Assembly: GCF_000003815.2 (NCBI RefSeq) | Contig: NC_049980.1 | Coordinates: 3,648,937-3,694,184 of the forward strand | Source: Branchiostoma floridae | Taxonomy: Eukaryota; Chordata; Leptocardii; Amphioxiformes; Branchiostomatidae | DNA: 45,248 nucleotides | Direction of reading: 5' to 3' | Shown: in pieces, positions 23,601-45,228 of the stretch | Numbering within the stretch: the stretch's first letter is position 1 | Layout of the letters: the number at the start of each line of letters is the position of its first letter | Translations under genes and position numbers: made by a program | The notes under the pieces: model-generated | What the model was told of the DNA's origin: nothing | Databases searched by the model: none | Seen by the model: only the letters and a program-made list of their open reading frames with translations

Positions 23601-24486
23601 ATGGCTTTGGCAAAGATGCTTGTTGTTCTTTACTTCATAGTTGTACAAACGTCGGCACAGGTAAACGACGTAGGCGGCAACTGTTGGAAATTCGGTCACT
23701 GCTCGGGACAGAACATACAGACAATTCCCGACAACGTAACGTCATTTCGCACCTTAGGTGCTCTGCTGCTGAACCAAAATAGCATAGACAAGTTGTCTTA
23801 CATACCAGAAATGCCGAGACTTTGTGTTCTGGATTTGTCCGACAATCGTTTGAGAAAATTCCCCTGGTCGTCGCTCCGAAACACTCCGAATATCAGCGTT
23901 CTAAAACTGGAAAACAATGAGATTTCCGAGGTCGACGCCTACGTTGACTTCCCCAAGTCCTTGCTTTATATCTATCTGCAATCTAACCGCATCGCTACGA
24001 TTCCGGAAACGTTTCTATATGGCTTAAATCCACCAAGGAAGGTCCTCTTTCTACGCATAATGCACAACCCTTTCCTTTGTGACTGTAAGATCCAGTGGCT
24101 CGCTCGTTTGCGGCGATGTTCGTGGAAACACGAAGACTGTCTCGGCGCCACTTTCAGGAGAGTGAAAAAGTGCATGTCCCTCAACTGTAATTTCCACCCA
24201 AATGGCGCTCTGGTCATCACGGATTGGATAACCCGCGACACAGACGTCGTTTGGTCTTCGAATTCGGAGTTGCTGAAGTGTGACTCGCCTCAAACACTGA
24301 AAGGCACATTGGTGAGAGACGTTGATCTAACGACATGTCCATCCTCGACCACCTTGGCAAGTCATAATCAGCGAATGTTGTCTTCTACACCAAGCGAAGG
24401 GGATGAGCAACAGTTTGAAACCACCGAAGTCCAAATGACCGATATCGACAGCACCGTCGAAGCTTCATTTATCAAGTTTTGGAAAA
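23601..24486 (+). CDS. LRR receptor gene D, exon 1: signal peptide and LRR ectodomain
   Basis: I take ATG at 23601 (AATAATATGG) as the start; upstream in-frame sequence has no ATG. A signal peptide (MALAKMLVVLYFIVVQTSAQ) precedes the N-cap CWKFGHC, about four LRRs (LCVLDLSDNRLRKFPW, LKLENNEISEVDAYVDFP) and NPFLCDC. The expanded C-cap has RRC, EDC, KKC, LNCNFHPNGALVITD, then KCDSP and LTTC, giving a full set of eight C-cap cysteines. An acidic Ser/Thr stalk leads to the donor TTTTGGAAAA|GTGAGT. The exon is 886 bases, phase 1. It is most similar by eye to gene A in the LRR part, but lies on the opposite strand. Confidence 0.9.
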
Positions 24487-24645
24487 GTGAGTTGTTGTTT
24501 TGTTTCTGTGGAAATCTTTCCATCTAGTGAATAGAACTGATTGAGCAACCAAAAGTAATTGTATGATTCATGGATTGATAATTGGATTATATGATTGATG
24601 ACGTAAATATATTTTTTGACAAAAAGGACACTCAAAAATAACCTT

Positions 24646-24800
24646 ATTCGTGTGTGTTTGTGTGTGTCTGCGTGTATGACATTATGTATGTGTGTGTGTG
24701 GATGTGTTTGAATGTGTGTGTATGTGTGTGTCTTTGTATGTATGTGTGTTTTTTTGTGTATGAATGTGTCTCTGATGTGTAAGTGTGTGTGTGGCGGTAA
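24646..24800. repeat. TG-rich microsatellite
   Basis: About 150 bases of imperfect (TG)n with TATG and TCTG interruptions inside the intron of gene D. Confidence 0.8.
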
Positions 24801-25978
24801 CGTTTGTTACACCAGTACAATTGACGTTTTTTTCCTTCAAAATGATTCACAGTATTGCGTACATCATTTAGGTACAAAAAGGACGTTCTTAGGGAAATTT
24901 GAATACCAGGCAGCTTTTTTACACCAGGTCAGATAAATAACATAGACAGCATCGAAGTGGTAACGTTTGTAACGGTTATTTTTGTACAATATGTTATGAG
25001 GTAAGGTGGGCTACAAATTACAGTCAACAACCCTTTCTTTTTACATCAGAAAGCCTGAAAAACTATAAAGCGTCACAAAAACAGCCATCTCTAGTCTTTT
25101 ACACGACTAAGATCACCAAGGCAACCATCGTATTCATGGTGGTAACGTTTGTTACCGAATTTGGCGACAAACATATTACCTTAAACAGGGTTGGTGGAAA
25201 CGGCTGCCGGTCGGTCGGCGGAAACCGCTGCCCGGTCTGGTCCTGAGGTTGGTTTTGGGGGTTTCGAGTATTGCATACAGCAGTGTAAGTGAAGTGAACA
25301 AAATGCCTTTTGCAATATTCCATAATGGTTGTTAGATGTTGCTACATGTTCCAAGGAAGCTGGCCAAATTACTTATCTTTTGAAAAAAAATAATTAATTT
25401 CACATTTCTTGGTAAGATTGTCCCCAGCTGCTACTATTAGAACATCCCCCAGTACAGAACGTCAGAAGTTCCCTACGTCAAGGTTGTACAGGGTAGCGGT
25501 CCTTTGATGTGTCATATGTGCCGCGGGCGTCGGCGACAAAATCAATCAATTTTGACAGCACTTCTGCGCCGAGCTGTCGGACATGTCCGAGGAGAACTAT
25601 CTCTAAGAACTGTAAAGGAATTCAAATTTAGTTAAATCAAGGAGGTTATATCACATGGTTAAATTAATACTAAAATGTACGTTTACAAACGCATGGATTC
25701 AATTTTTTGTGTCAGGTTCTGGTTTAAACTAATGTAGTATATTATATATTAATTATGTACGATGTTTTAATAAGTTTTATTACTTCACATGAAAACAGCT
25801 CCGTCGTAGTCTTTCCTCCCTGTAAGCAAACTTGTCACCAAACATTGAATTCTTTAAAGATCAAAATGGCAATTTCACCAGTGTCTGAAGATTTCCCCCA
25901 ATGCAATTCTTTGATTGAACACGATAATATTTTCGCACATGTCGAAATGATAAGATAATAAAAATAATAAAGATTTAA

Positions 25979-26926
25979 CCCTATTCAGACCGGGCTTTTT
26001 TGGTCATCCCTGGACCGGGGGGGGGGGCTTTTGAGGCCCTCCACTTCTAAGTCCTATAACTCTAAAACGACGTGCCGTAGGGCCACCAAATTTTCAGGAC
26101 ATGATATCGACATAATATCTGACGTTTATTTGACGTTTGACGTTACGTTAACGTAAGATGACGTAATTATGACGTCATCAATTTGATTACATTGGCCAAA
26201 CCCATGAAAAATGGGTATTCTCAGAAAACTTCAAGCTATGCTGCAAAAATGTAACAACAAGTGCAGATAACAGAATAATAATGTTTATTACGACTTGCGT
26301 TGCCAATAGCAACATCAATGACGTCAATATGACGTCATAAAATGACGTCATGCACATCTAAGATACGAGTTGGGCTCCGCCATATCATATCCACCACCTT
26401 GAATTTTTAAAAATACTTTTTTGCAACAAATAATCACAAAGGGCAATGGAAATAGACTAAATTCATTCATTTAGATGGTTTTTGGTGAAAAAATACCAGG
26501 TAGTTGCAAATTTTAAGGGATAATTAGCTTGTTTTTCTTGATCTGGCCATTCCGTCCGCCATCTTGGATTTTGGGCTGATGACGTCATCAAATTAGCATA
26601 ATTTATGCATATATAATTATGAAAGATATGCTGAATAATATAAGATTTTATTTATGTAACAAAATCACAGTAATATAGCAAATAAATTTGAAAAATACAT
26701 TGTTAGAACCAAAAATAGTGATTTTTGGCAAAGCTGCCTGTCAACAAACGGTTGCCATGGCAACAAGAAAAAATTGAAAATTTGTCAAACTTCGTAGAAT
26801 TGTTGCCAACAATATTTTAGGAAAACTCACTAAATTTGGTGGCTCTAGCGTAAGCCGTTCTGGTGTTATAGGACATCGAATTTACCGCGGGCCTCAAAAG
26901 CCCCCCCCCCCCCGGTCTGAATAGTG
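25979..26926. mobile_element. Best-preserved piggyBac-type MITE, copy 4
   Basis: TTAA occurs at 25975-25978 and 26927-26930. The left end is CCCTATTCAGACCGGG and the right end, reversed, matches it with few changes. The sub-terminal inverted parts extend over 100 bases (GGCCTCAAAAGCC, GCCACCAAATTT). It is 948 bases and has no coding frame. It contains several TGACGTCA words, CGCCATCTTGGATT (complement of AAGATGGCG) and the palindrome GTTGCCATGGCAAC at 26751-26764. The TTAA duplication and CCCT termini point to mobilisation by a piggyBac transposase. Confidence 0.85.
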
Positions 26927-28101
26927 TTAACCAAGGATTTAACAAATGTGTTCATGGTCAAAGCACTGAAAATCAGCATAATCCCTTCCAGTCTCAGAGC
27001 GGCAGAGCGGCTAGAGCCCAAATAACACCGCGATAAACAACGTGGCCACGGTCGGCTCGAAAATAATTCTTAGTTAGCAATTAATCTTCAACACGAATGA
27101 CTCATACTCTGATCAATGCCCACATCCTATTTGTTTAAAGCTATTCCGAAGAACAAGTAATGACAAAGTTTACTACTGTCCCCTATTAGAAGCGCCTCAC
27201 ACATATCCACGCGTGGCCACACACACTGCGTATTTCCGGGTCAACGACCTAACGGTAATGTGTGCCGCATGGAATGCCGAGAACTTCCGATGAATCAAAT
27301 CAATCCAACCTACAGTTTTCCATTTCAGAGTATATAAATATAAAACTAATGTTGGGGATTACATCTTTTTTAAAATCAAGGCGCTAATCAGTTCTTACGG
27401 TGAGGACACGGCGCGGCTCATTATCGACCTTATTAGCGTCAATGAGCTGGCAGCACCGAAATCTGGTGTTCACCGAAAACGTGTACAAGTTCGAAATTAC
27501 GCCTTGTTTGCGTTTTCAAATTTTCGAAATTACAGTTACTGTAATGTTTACGATATTAGTGCTACTGTAAGTTGTAGGGTCAGCCTACACGAGAAATGCA
27601 CTTAAATTACTGCTGTGATAGCAAGCCATCTTGTTTACATTTGGTATACTCGAAACCCCCCAAACCAACCTCCGGACCGGGCCGTTTCCGCCAACCCCCT
27701 TAAACAGCCACCAAGATCAGTGGCAGCAGTGATCTAAAGTGATCTGTCAGGTTGCCTGGTTAGCTGGTTTCACCTGCCGAACAATAATTCTAGGAACTGA
27801 ATTCTTGCATTTTTGCCCACTATTTGAATTCCTTGTGTCTGCTTAGGCCATTTTTCAGGGGTTGAATCCCACCCATGACTATAATTCTTTCCACGCCTCA
27901 ACCAATATGAATTTTATGGTGAAGGGGTTGTGGAAAAATGAAGGACGCAGTGATGTTGTCTGTAATTCGCTCCATATAAAGTCGTCAAGACAGGCGACAG
28001 CATTTTTTTACATTTCAATGAGAACGAGCCTTCAGTACTAGTCTTCTTGACTTATGCCAAGAAATTCACTTTGTGCCCCCCCCCCCCTCCTCTTTTCATA
28101 G

Positions 28102-28382
28102 CACTTATAACTGCCTTCCTCGGTGCTGCCCTGGTCGTCATAGCGGTGGTCGTCATCGTTCGACGGGTCAAACCTTTGGTGTGCACTGCTTATCGAAGAC
28201 ACAGGGGATCCACGTCAGGTGCTTCTCACCAGGAGGGAGGACCGAAGTCTTTAAACACAGAAGAGAGAGTTGCTAACAACTACATAGGCATGGTTGTAAG
28301 TCCGCTTTCGGACTTGAGTGGTGACAAGAACGTTCCCCCTCCGTTGCCACCCCGTAAAGGCAGTACTGCACATCTGTGTTGA
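28102..28382 (+). CDS. LRR receptor gene D, exon 2: transmembrane helix and short tail
   Basis: Acceptor TTTTCATAG|CACTT, phase 1, in frame with exon 1. The whole protein is 388 residues. The membrane helix is about 297-315 (LITAFLGAALVVIAVVVIV) followed by RRVKPL. The tail of about 70 residues does not resemble that of genes B and C: no YEEI block. It has NNYIGM (Tyr356), fitting the YxxM ligand of PI3-kinase p85 SH2 domains, and PPPLPPRK at 374-381, a strong class II SH3 ligand. The tyrosine-plus-polyproline plan is therefore kept while the sequence differs. Stop TGA is at 28380-28382. Confidence 0.85.
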
Positions 28383-28389
28383 TGCCCAG

Positions 28390-28632
28390 GTTAGGCGTAA
28401 GTCACATTTCAAAACCGGGGCCCGGCCGAGATGTTTTAAGAAACGAAAAATGACAATGTATACTTAGAAATATACACAAATTACGCCCATGAATCTTGGG
28501 TGTGCTTTGATAGCTAGTACATAATTCTTTCGCTCCCGAAAGCTGCCCGGCAGGGTCCCGGTTTGGACATGTGACCTAAGCGTTACATGTCCAAACCGGG
28601 ACCCAGTTGGGCCATTTGCGGGAACGGAAAAT
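28390..28632. mobile_element. MITE with GGTCACATTTCCAAACCGGG-type ends plus an extra arm
   Basis: Left arm GTCACATTTCAAAACCGGGG and right arm CCCGGTTTGGACATGTGACC (28557-28577) are inverted. The right arm is followed at once by another inverted arm (ACATGTCCAAACCGGGACCC), making a three-arm palindromic cluster. The same family occurs at 44795-45000. Here it starts about 8 bases after the gene D stop codon, so it would be part of that 3' UTR. Confidence 0.7.
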
Positions 28633-28663
28633 GTGATTTAAATTGCAACAAAACACCGACAAA

Positions 28664-29262
28664 TGTACCAAACTAGCTGCTTAGGGTCCCAAACGAAGAA
28701 CAATTCCTTCCTTACATCTAAAGCTATCTGTCACCAAATATCAAAAACATGGCATGTCCAGGACAAAAGATGCAAAAGAAACCGGAAGTTCTGCTACAAT
28801 ACCAAGGTCACACACCAGGGGAACCAAAACCGATCTTGACCGTCATCTTCCCAACCTATAACCACACATCAAATGCCATTACAATTCATACAAAGGTATG
28901 AAATTTATTCCGAAACATAAAAAGACTGACAGACACACAGAAAGACTTGATCATTTGGCTTTGAATAGTATTTTAGGACAGAAGAAGGAAAAGTTGAGAT
29001 GACTTTTTTTACTTTTATCACAATAATCGTTCTTAGTAGTGACTAAATGTTAAAGAGGGGTGCTATCACATTTTTTCACTATAAGACACAAAAGTTTTAA
29101 GATTTACATCTTTAAGTTTTAAATCTTCTTACTAGTTGATTAATGTGATAGAGGGTTGCTATCATATTGTTTCACTAGTAGACACTATTTTTCCTCTTAC
29201 CAATGAATTAACTCACACACACAGACACACAGACAGACACGTTAAAAACAATACTTAATTTT
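28664..29262. repeat. Dispersed repeats: copy of the 18070 family and a hairpin repeat
   Basis: 28670-28960 matches 18070-18400 in block order. 28964-29200 matches 38519-38795 (TAGTATTTTAGGACAGAA) and contains two imperfect AATGTGATAGAGGG...TATCAT hairpin units. It ends in an ACACAGACAGAC tract and TTTTTTCATGGAGGTA, a terminus seen in the other dispersed repeats. Confidence 0.55.
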
Positions 29263-29799
29263 TTCATGGAGGTAAAAATGGCATTGTGCATAATTTGTGT
29301 ACATCTTTTGACATATAAACAGTCCGGACGGGCCTGTTTCAGAAATGTGACCACAACATTAGTCTTACTGACGAAAGGTAGTAGATTCTACCTGAAACGA
29401 CTGACTGTTTCCAAAATTATATCCAGCTGCTTCAGTAATTGCTATTAGTTGACAATATAATATTAGTCTTTGTAGATGTTGCAAAGATAACACATACTTA
29501 TGTCACTATATTTAACGTACATAACGCAAAATAAAGGTCTTTCATTGGTTTTTCTGAGCTAAAGCGTTAGATTTGAAATCTACAGAACATCCATAAAGTA
29601 AACTTGCCGTGGCCATAGGTAGAATACAAAAGCGACATTTTCAAAATGGGATGAAACCTGAAGCCAAAACTCTTATTTTTCAAAGCACGACTTTCAGCTC
29701 AGTCAAGGATGAAAGTAGATCGAGATCAAATTTGGATCACAGATAGCTCCAATACGGTATTTATGGTTCTTTTTGTTTTTGGCTGGATGTCGGTCGTGT

Positions 29800-30185
29800 G
29801 AAGTTCGGGAGTGATTCGTCTACGTCCTGGCAATAATCTTTTTGCTTGGAAATGAGTTAGCAGAGATTTTTCTACGGTCTTGGGGTGAATCATTGGTTAG
29901 TTGGAAACAAGCTGGGAGTAAGTCAGCAGTGTTTATGGCGTGTTTAAGATTTAATTTGACTGCTGACTTACTCCCGAACACTAGCCGACCGTGTCGAACA
30001 CCAGCCGAACACCAACCGACCCATTCCAGACCTGCCGTTCAGAGCCGAATGTTTTGAACATTTCAAAACATTCGGATGGAGCAGCCGAACACCAGCCGAC
30101 TCAGCCAAACACCAGCCGAACGCCAGCCGACTCAGCCGAACGCCAGCCGAATACAGCCGACTAGCTCCCGAATCACTCCTAAACC
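29800..30185. repeat. Palindromic complex with CAGCCGAACAC minisatellite
   Basis: Outer ends are inverted (GTTCGGGAGTGATTCG near 29803, CGAATCACTCC near 30168). Inside are two hairpins: GGGAGTAAGTCAGCAGT at 29914 with its complement ending near 29974, and CCGAATGTTTTGAAC with its complement at about 30042-30073. A CAGCCGAACACC/CAGCCGAACGCC tandem array fills about 29985-30160. This looks like a foldback transposon with a minisatellite core. Confidence 0.6.
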
Positions 30186-32781
30186 ATAGTCGGGGGAGAG
30201 TCGGGAGCCAAATTCGGCTATGTGTAACCTAGGCATATATGTACAATACAGAAAGCCATACCTCCTTCCCGGAGGTAAAACAGTCTACAAAGCCCAAAAA
30301 TTGTACACCATATTAGTGGTTCACAGCCGCATGGTGTTCTAGCGCTGACCAATGACGTAGCGATGGGCACATGTACATGTATCTTCTTAAAGTGCTTATA
30401 ACACAAGAATACAACATTTTTATTAATGTCAATGATAATAGTATCATTTAATGAGCACAGACATTTGCACTAAATGACGTGATGAGGTAAAACTGCAGAA
30501 TATTCCAATATTTGTTTCGCTTGCTTCCCCAATAAATCCTCAAAACGATACAATGATTCAAACTTCTAAAAACGTAATTTTTGGTCCAATTTGTAACGCT
30601 ATAAGTGCCCATCTTGTAGTCTGTTTTATTTCAAATTTGTACCATGTAAAGATCTATCAAATAGATTGTTGCAAAATTTGGTGTTTTGTTTAGTTGTCAC
30701 GTGGTTGTGCTAAAACGTAGGTCACTTTAATATTATAGTATTTGGCGAAAATTGTGAATTTCAGAAATGTTTAAAGAACTTCACGAGGCAAAGTAAAATA
30801 GCACTCTGATTCAACTTCGTATCAACAGTAGATCTATGTATTGACTAGGAAATAAATTCTTGTAGGGTCGGGGAAGTTTAGTCAAGTGGTTGCCAAAGCT
30901 TTTTTTTCATTTGGCGAAAATTTTAACAATGTTCAAAGTATTATAAATGACAAAGTACATTAAATTGCTCAACTTCTTGTCAAGGGTACATTTGTGTATT
31001 GCTTATCATTAAATACTAGATTTTTCGGGCCACGATGTAAAGTTACGTAGTTTTCCCTGAAAGTATGCCATATATTTTGACATTGTCAAATGAATGCTAG
31101 TAACAGTCAAATCACCTCTGACTAATATTTTGCTAAGTTTTCTTATTAACCCTCAAGAACATCCAAATTATATTTTAGGTTTATTCATGTAGATGGCAGA
31201 CCTATTGGAACTAACACAGACATTTGCCATGTATACCTATAGTTTTATTACATAACAGGTTATCTAGTTCAACTATTAAAGGCTCGTTATCATCGACATG
31301 AACGCAGTGATTTCATCAGTACTGTATTTGATGAGGATGAAGCTACATTTACCGATGAAGCAACATTGCAGGTCATTCCCCTGCTCTGCCAATGAGATGA
31401 CCTTGGGCATTGAAAAGCACCAATAGGATGAGGGCTAGGTTTAGTGATGGACAGCTGATATACTTGACAAGATAAATTTGGCAAGCAACAGACAGAAAGT
31501 GTGATCCCAGTCAAGTGGCACAGTACAGTAGAGGCAGATGGTATTAACTTCAACACTGGTCTCCAGTTTCTTTCCAAGACTTACCGCCAGGAGAAAATGT
31601 TAAGAAATTTCTGGAAAAAAATTCAAGAAGTTGCAGGAGACGGGAAGAGCAAATGTATGAAGAGAACTCACTGTAAGTTGAGTTGCATAGTGCACAGGAA
31701 TCCCTCTATGCCACAGTTATAAGAGAACTTGGTTTGATGCATCCAATATTGTTTTGACACATTTACGACCTTTGTGAACTTTATGACTGGCAAAATTTGC
31801 CTCATGTGTACTTCCATTATTGCCATTGATATGTAACAGTTTTGGATTAGAGATAGGAAAAAGCACCCTTCGCCGATATAACATTATCCTCTGCGTTTGC
31901 AATCCGTATTGCCAAGATTGTATTTGATCTTAAGCGTGTAATTACCAAATTGCCAAATTCATTCTATCATAATCAGCAATACACGAATTGTTTTTTTTTC
32001 ATAATGTCAATAATGATCATTGTTAAAATAGTATCATTCATTTTGTTTTGTATCAATTTGAGTTGCATTCACAAAGTAAAAAATCGTCATTTTGAAAATA
32101 AGTGCTTCTGAATAAAGCTGCTATTTTTGCCTGAATGAAAAGAGTTTTTGGTGGTGGTCAGTTGAGGAGTACATGATGGGATGGGATGCGATGTATGTAA
32201 GATGTAAAATTGTTGATAAATGAAGTTATATATAAGTAAAATAATAACATAATACAACATAATAAACAATATAATATTGTGTCAAATATAACAATTTTGA
32301 TAACCTGCCAGTTGAAGATTGAGAAAACGTAGAAACAGGTTTGTTTTGAGATTCAAGAAACATATGTTCTGGTTTAAAGTCCACGCTACCTCAATAGCCA
32401 ATAGCGAAGCACATACAAATCAGCCATCCGGACACAACGGAAATAATGGTTTGCTCTCGGGGTCACCACGGTCAGTTCCGTAAGAGGCCCAAACTTATTT
32501 TAGATATGATATAAGCAAAAGTTCAAACTATAACTGTACCAAAAATCAAGCATATCAATCTGCACGTGAATTAGCTAATGGTCACTGATTGGCAATTTTG
32601 GAAATTTACGAAAACACATCATTTCTAAACATCTGCTGCACCTTGAAGCTTTTAGATTAACTCATGTCTCTGACAATATGGGGAACAATACATGTAGATA
32701 TCATGAAATATCTGTTAATTTTGGGGGTTTAGAAGAGTCCAAATTTGCTCTATTTGGAAGAGACTATTTTGAAAAATGGAC

Positions 32782-32795
32782 GTTGCCATGGCAAC
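32782..32795. promoter_or_regulatory. Perfect RFX-type X-box palindrome
   Basis: GTTGCCATGGCAAC matches the RFX-factor X-box consensus (GTNRCC N0-3 RGYAAC) perfectly. It lies about 335 bases upstream of the metalloproteinase ATG. The same 14 bases occur in the MITE at 26751, so it may be transposon-derived rather than selected here. Confidence 0.35.
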
Positions 32796-33018
32796 CGGTC
32801 ACCACAGACCTAAAACTTTCCCATTTTTGTAAGTTGGGACCAATGCCCTAACACCACACAAGTTTGAGTAAAATCGATAACTTTTTAAAAGTTTGGCCAC
32901 CCTATGATTGGTCACAATGACGTGCACTGTAGCTCCACCTCCCGCCGCAAAGAAATGACCATATTTGGAATGGAGGGTAGTATGACGCACCTGCCTGAGA
33001 CAGCCAACCGTGAAAGGG

Positions 33019-33115
33019 TACAAAAGGGGCGCGGCGAGCCTGGTGTGTCTCAGAGTTTACCTGCACAGCGAAGACTGAAGTAGCACCAACTCGCCAATAC
33101 TGTTTTTGTACTCTG
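33019..33115 (+). promoter_or_regulatory. Putative core promoter and 5' UTR of the metalloproteinase
   Basis: TACAAAAGG at 33019-33027 is a TATA-like element. About 33 bases downstream TCTCAGAGTT offers an initiator (A at about 33052). That would leave a 5' UTR of about 64 bases before ATG at 33116. Upstream, near 32917-32924, AATGACGTGC is a half CRE. Based only on spacing. Confidence 0.35.
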
Positions 33116-44745
<11,630 letters not shown>

Positions 44746-44794
44746 GTAGACTTCTCATAATGTTGATAAAGAAGCTTTTCCTGATACTTACATA

Positions 44795-45000
44795 CTTAGG
44801 TATAGGTCACATTTCCAAACCGGGGCCCAGTCGGGCAGCTTTTGGGAGCGAAACGAATGACATAAAAGATATCAAAAGACACAAAATGTCAACATAAGAT
44901 TCATGTGCATGGCATGTGTATATTTCTAGGTACACATTTTAATTTTTCGTTTCTTTAAACATCCCGGCCGGACCCCGGTTTGGAAATGTGACCTAAGCCT
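44795..45000. mobile_element. MITE with GGTCACATTTCCAAACCGGG ends
   Basis: The left arm CTTAGGTATAGGTCACATTT, then CCAAACCGGGGCCC, is inverted at the right (GACCCCGGTTTGGAAATGTG, then ACCTAAGCC). About 205 bases, same family as 28390. It lies 50 bases after the MMP stop codon. Confidence 0.8.
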
Positions 45001-45003
45001 TAC

Positions 45004-45170
45004 TTGGGCCCTTTGCTAGGTCAGAGCATCGGCCACCGATGATAGTTCTCCACTGCATCCGCCTCTGGGCATTCTTCCTCAGATCCTACCAGTCGTTGCT
45101 GATACTCTTTATCTCCTCCTCCTTACCCCTTCTCCAACTGTTCCTGGGCCCTCCCCTCTTCCGTTTGACC
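45004..45170 (-). pseudogene. Non-LTR retrotransposon ORF fragment
   Basis: The minus frame reads VKRKRGGPRNSWRRGKEEEI, KSISNDW, a stop, then DLRKNAQRRMQWRTIIGG. The GRPRxxWRR...EEI...W..L...AQ.R..WR pattern is a familiar C-terminal stretch of animal reverse-transcriptase ORFs. One in-frame stop, no upstream RT domain within reach, so a dead fragment. Confidence 0.7.
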
Positions 45171-45228
45171 TGTGAGTTCCAAGTCAGAGCATCGTGTGTA
45201 ATGCTGTATGGTGGCTTCATAAAGTTAG

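Larger units (their letters stand above)
24487..28101 (+). other. Intron of LRR gene D, 3.6 kb
   Basis: GT-AG intron, phase 1, donor AAAA|GTGAGT and acceptor CTCCTCTTTTCATAG. It carries a TG-rich microsatellite (24646-24800), three copies of a GGTAACGTTTGT word, a pair of inverted segments at about 25180 and 27712, and an intact TTAA MITE at 25979-26926. The acceptor follows a pyrimidine tract that includes a run of about thirteen C. Confidence 0.8.
28383..33115. other. Intergenic region between gene D and the metalloproteinase
   Basis: No supported gene. It holds a MITE just after gene D (28390), dispersed repeats (28664-29262), a palindromic minisatellite complex (29800-30185), AT-rich DNA without recognisable content (30190-31280 and 31720-32380), and the presumed promoter of the metalloproteinase at the right end. 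The stretch 31290-31720 has codon-like texture but no frame I can name. Confidence 0.5.

Noticed and set aside
31290-31722. Open frames on both strands with codon-like texture (for example NFWKKIQEVAGDGKSKC on plus)
   Set aside because: No family recognised, no splice context and stops nearby; could be an old transposon or gene fragment, but I cannot support a call.
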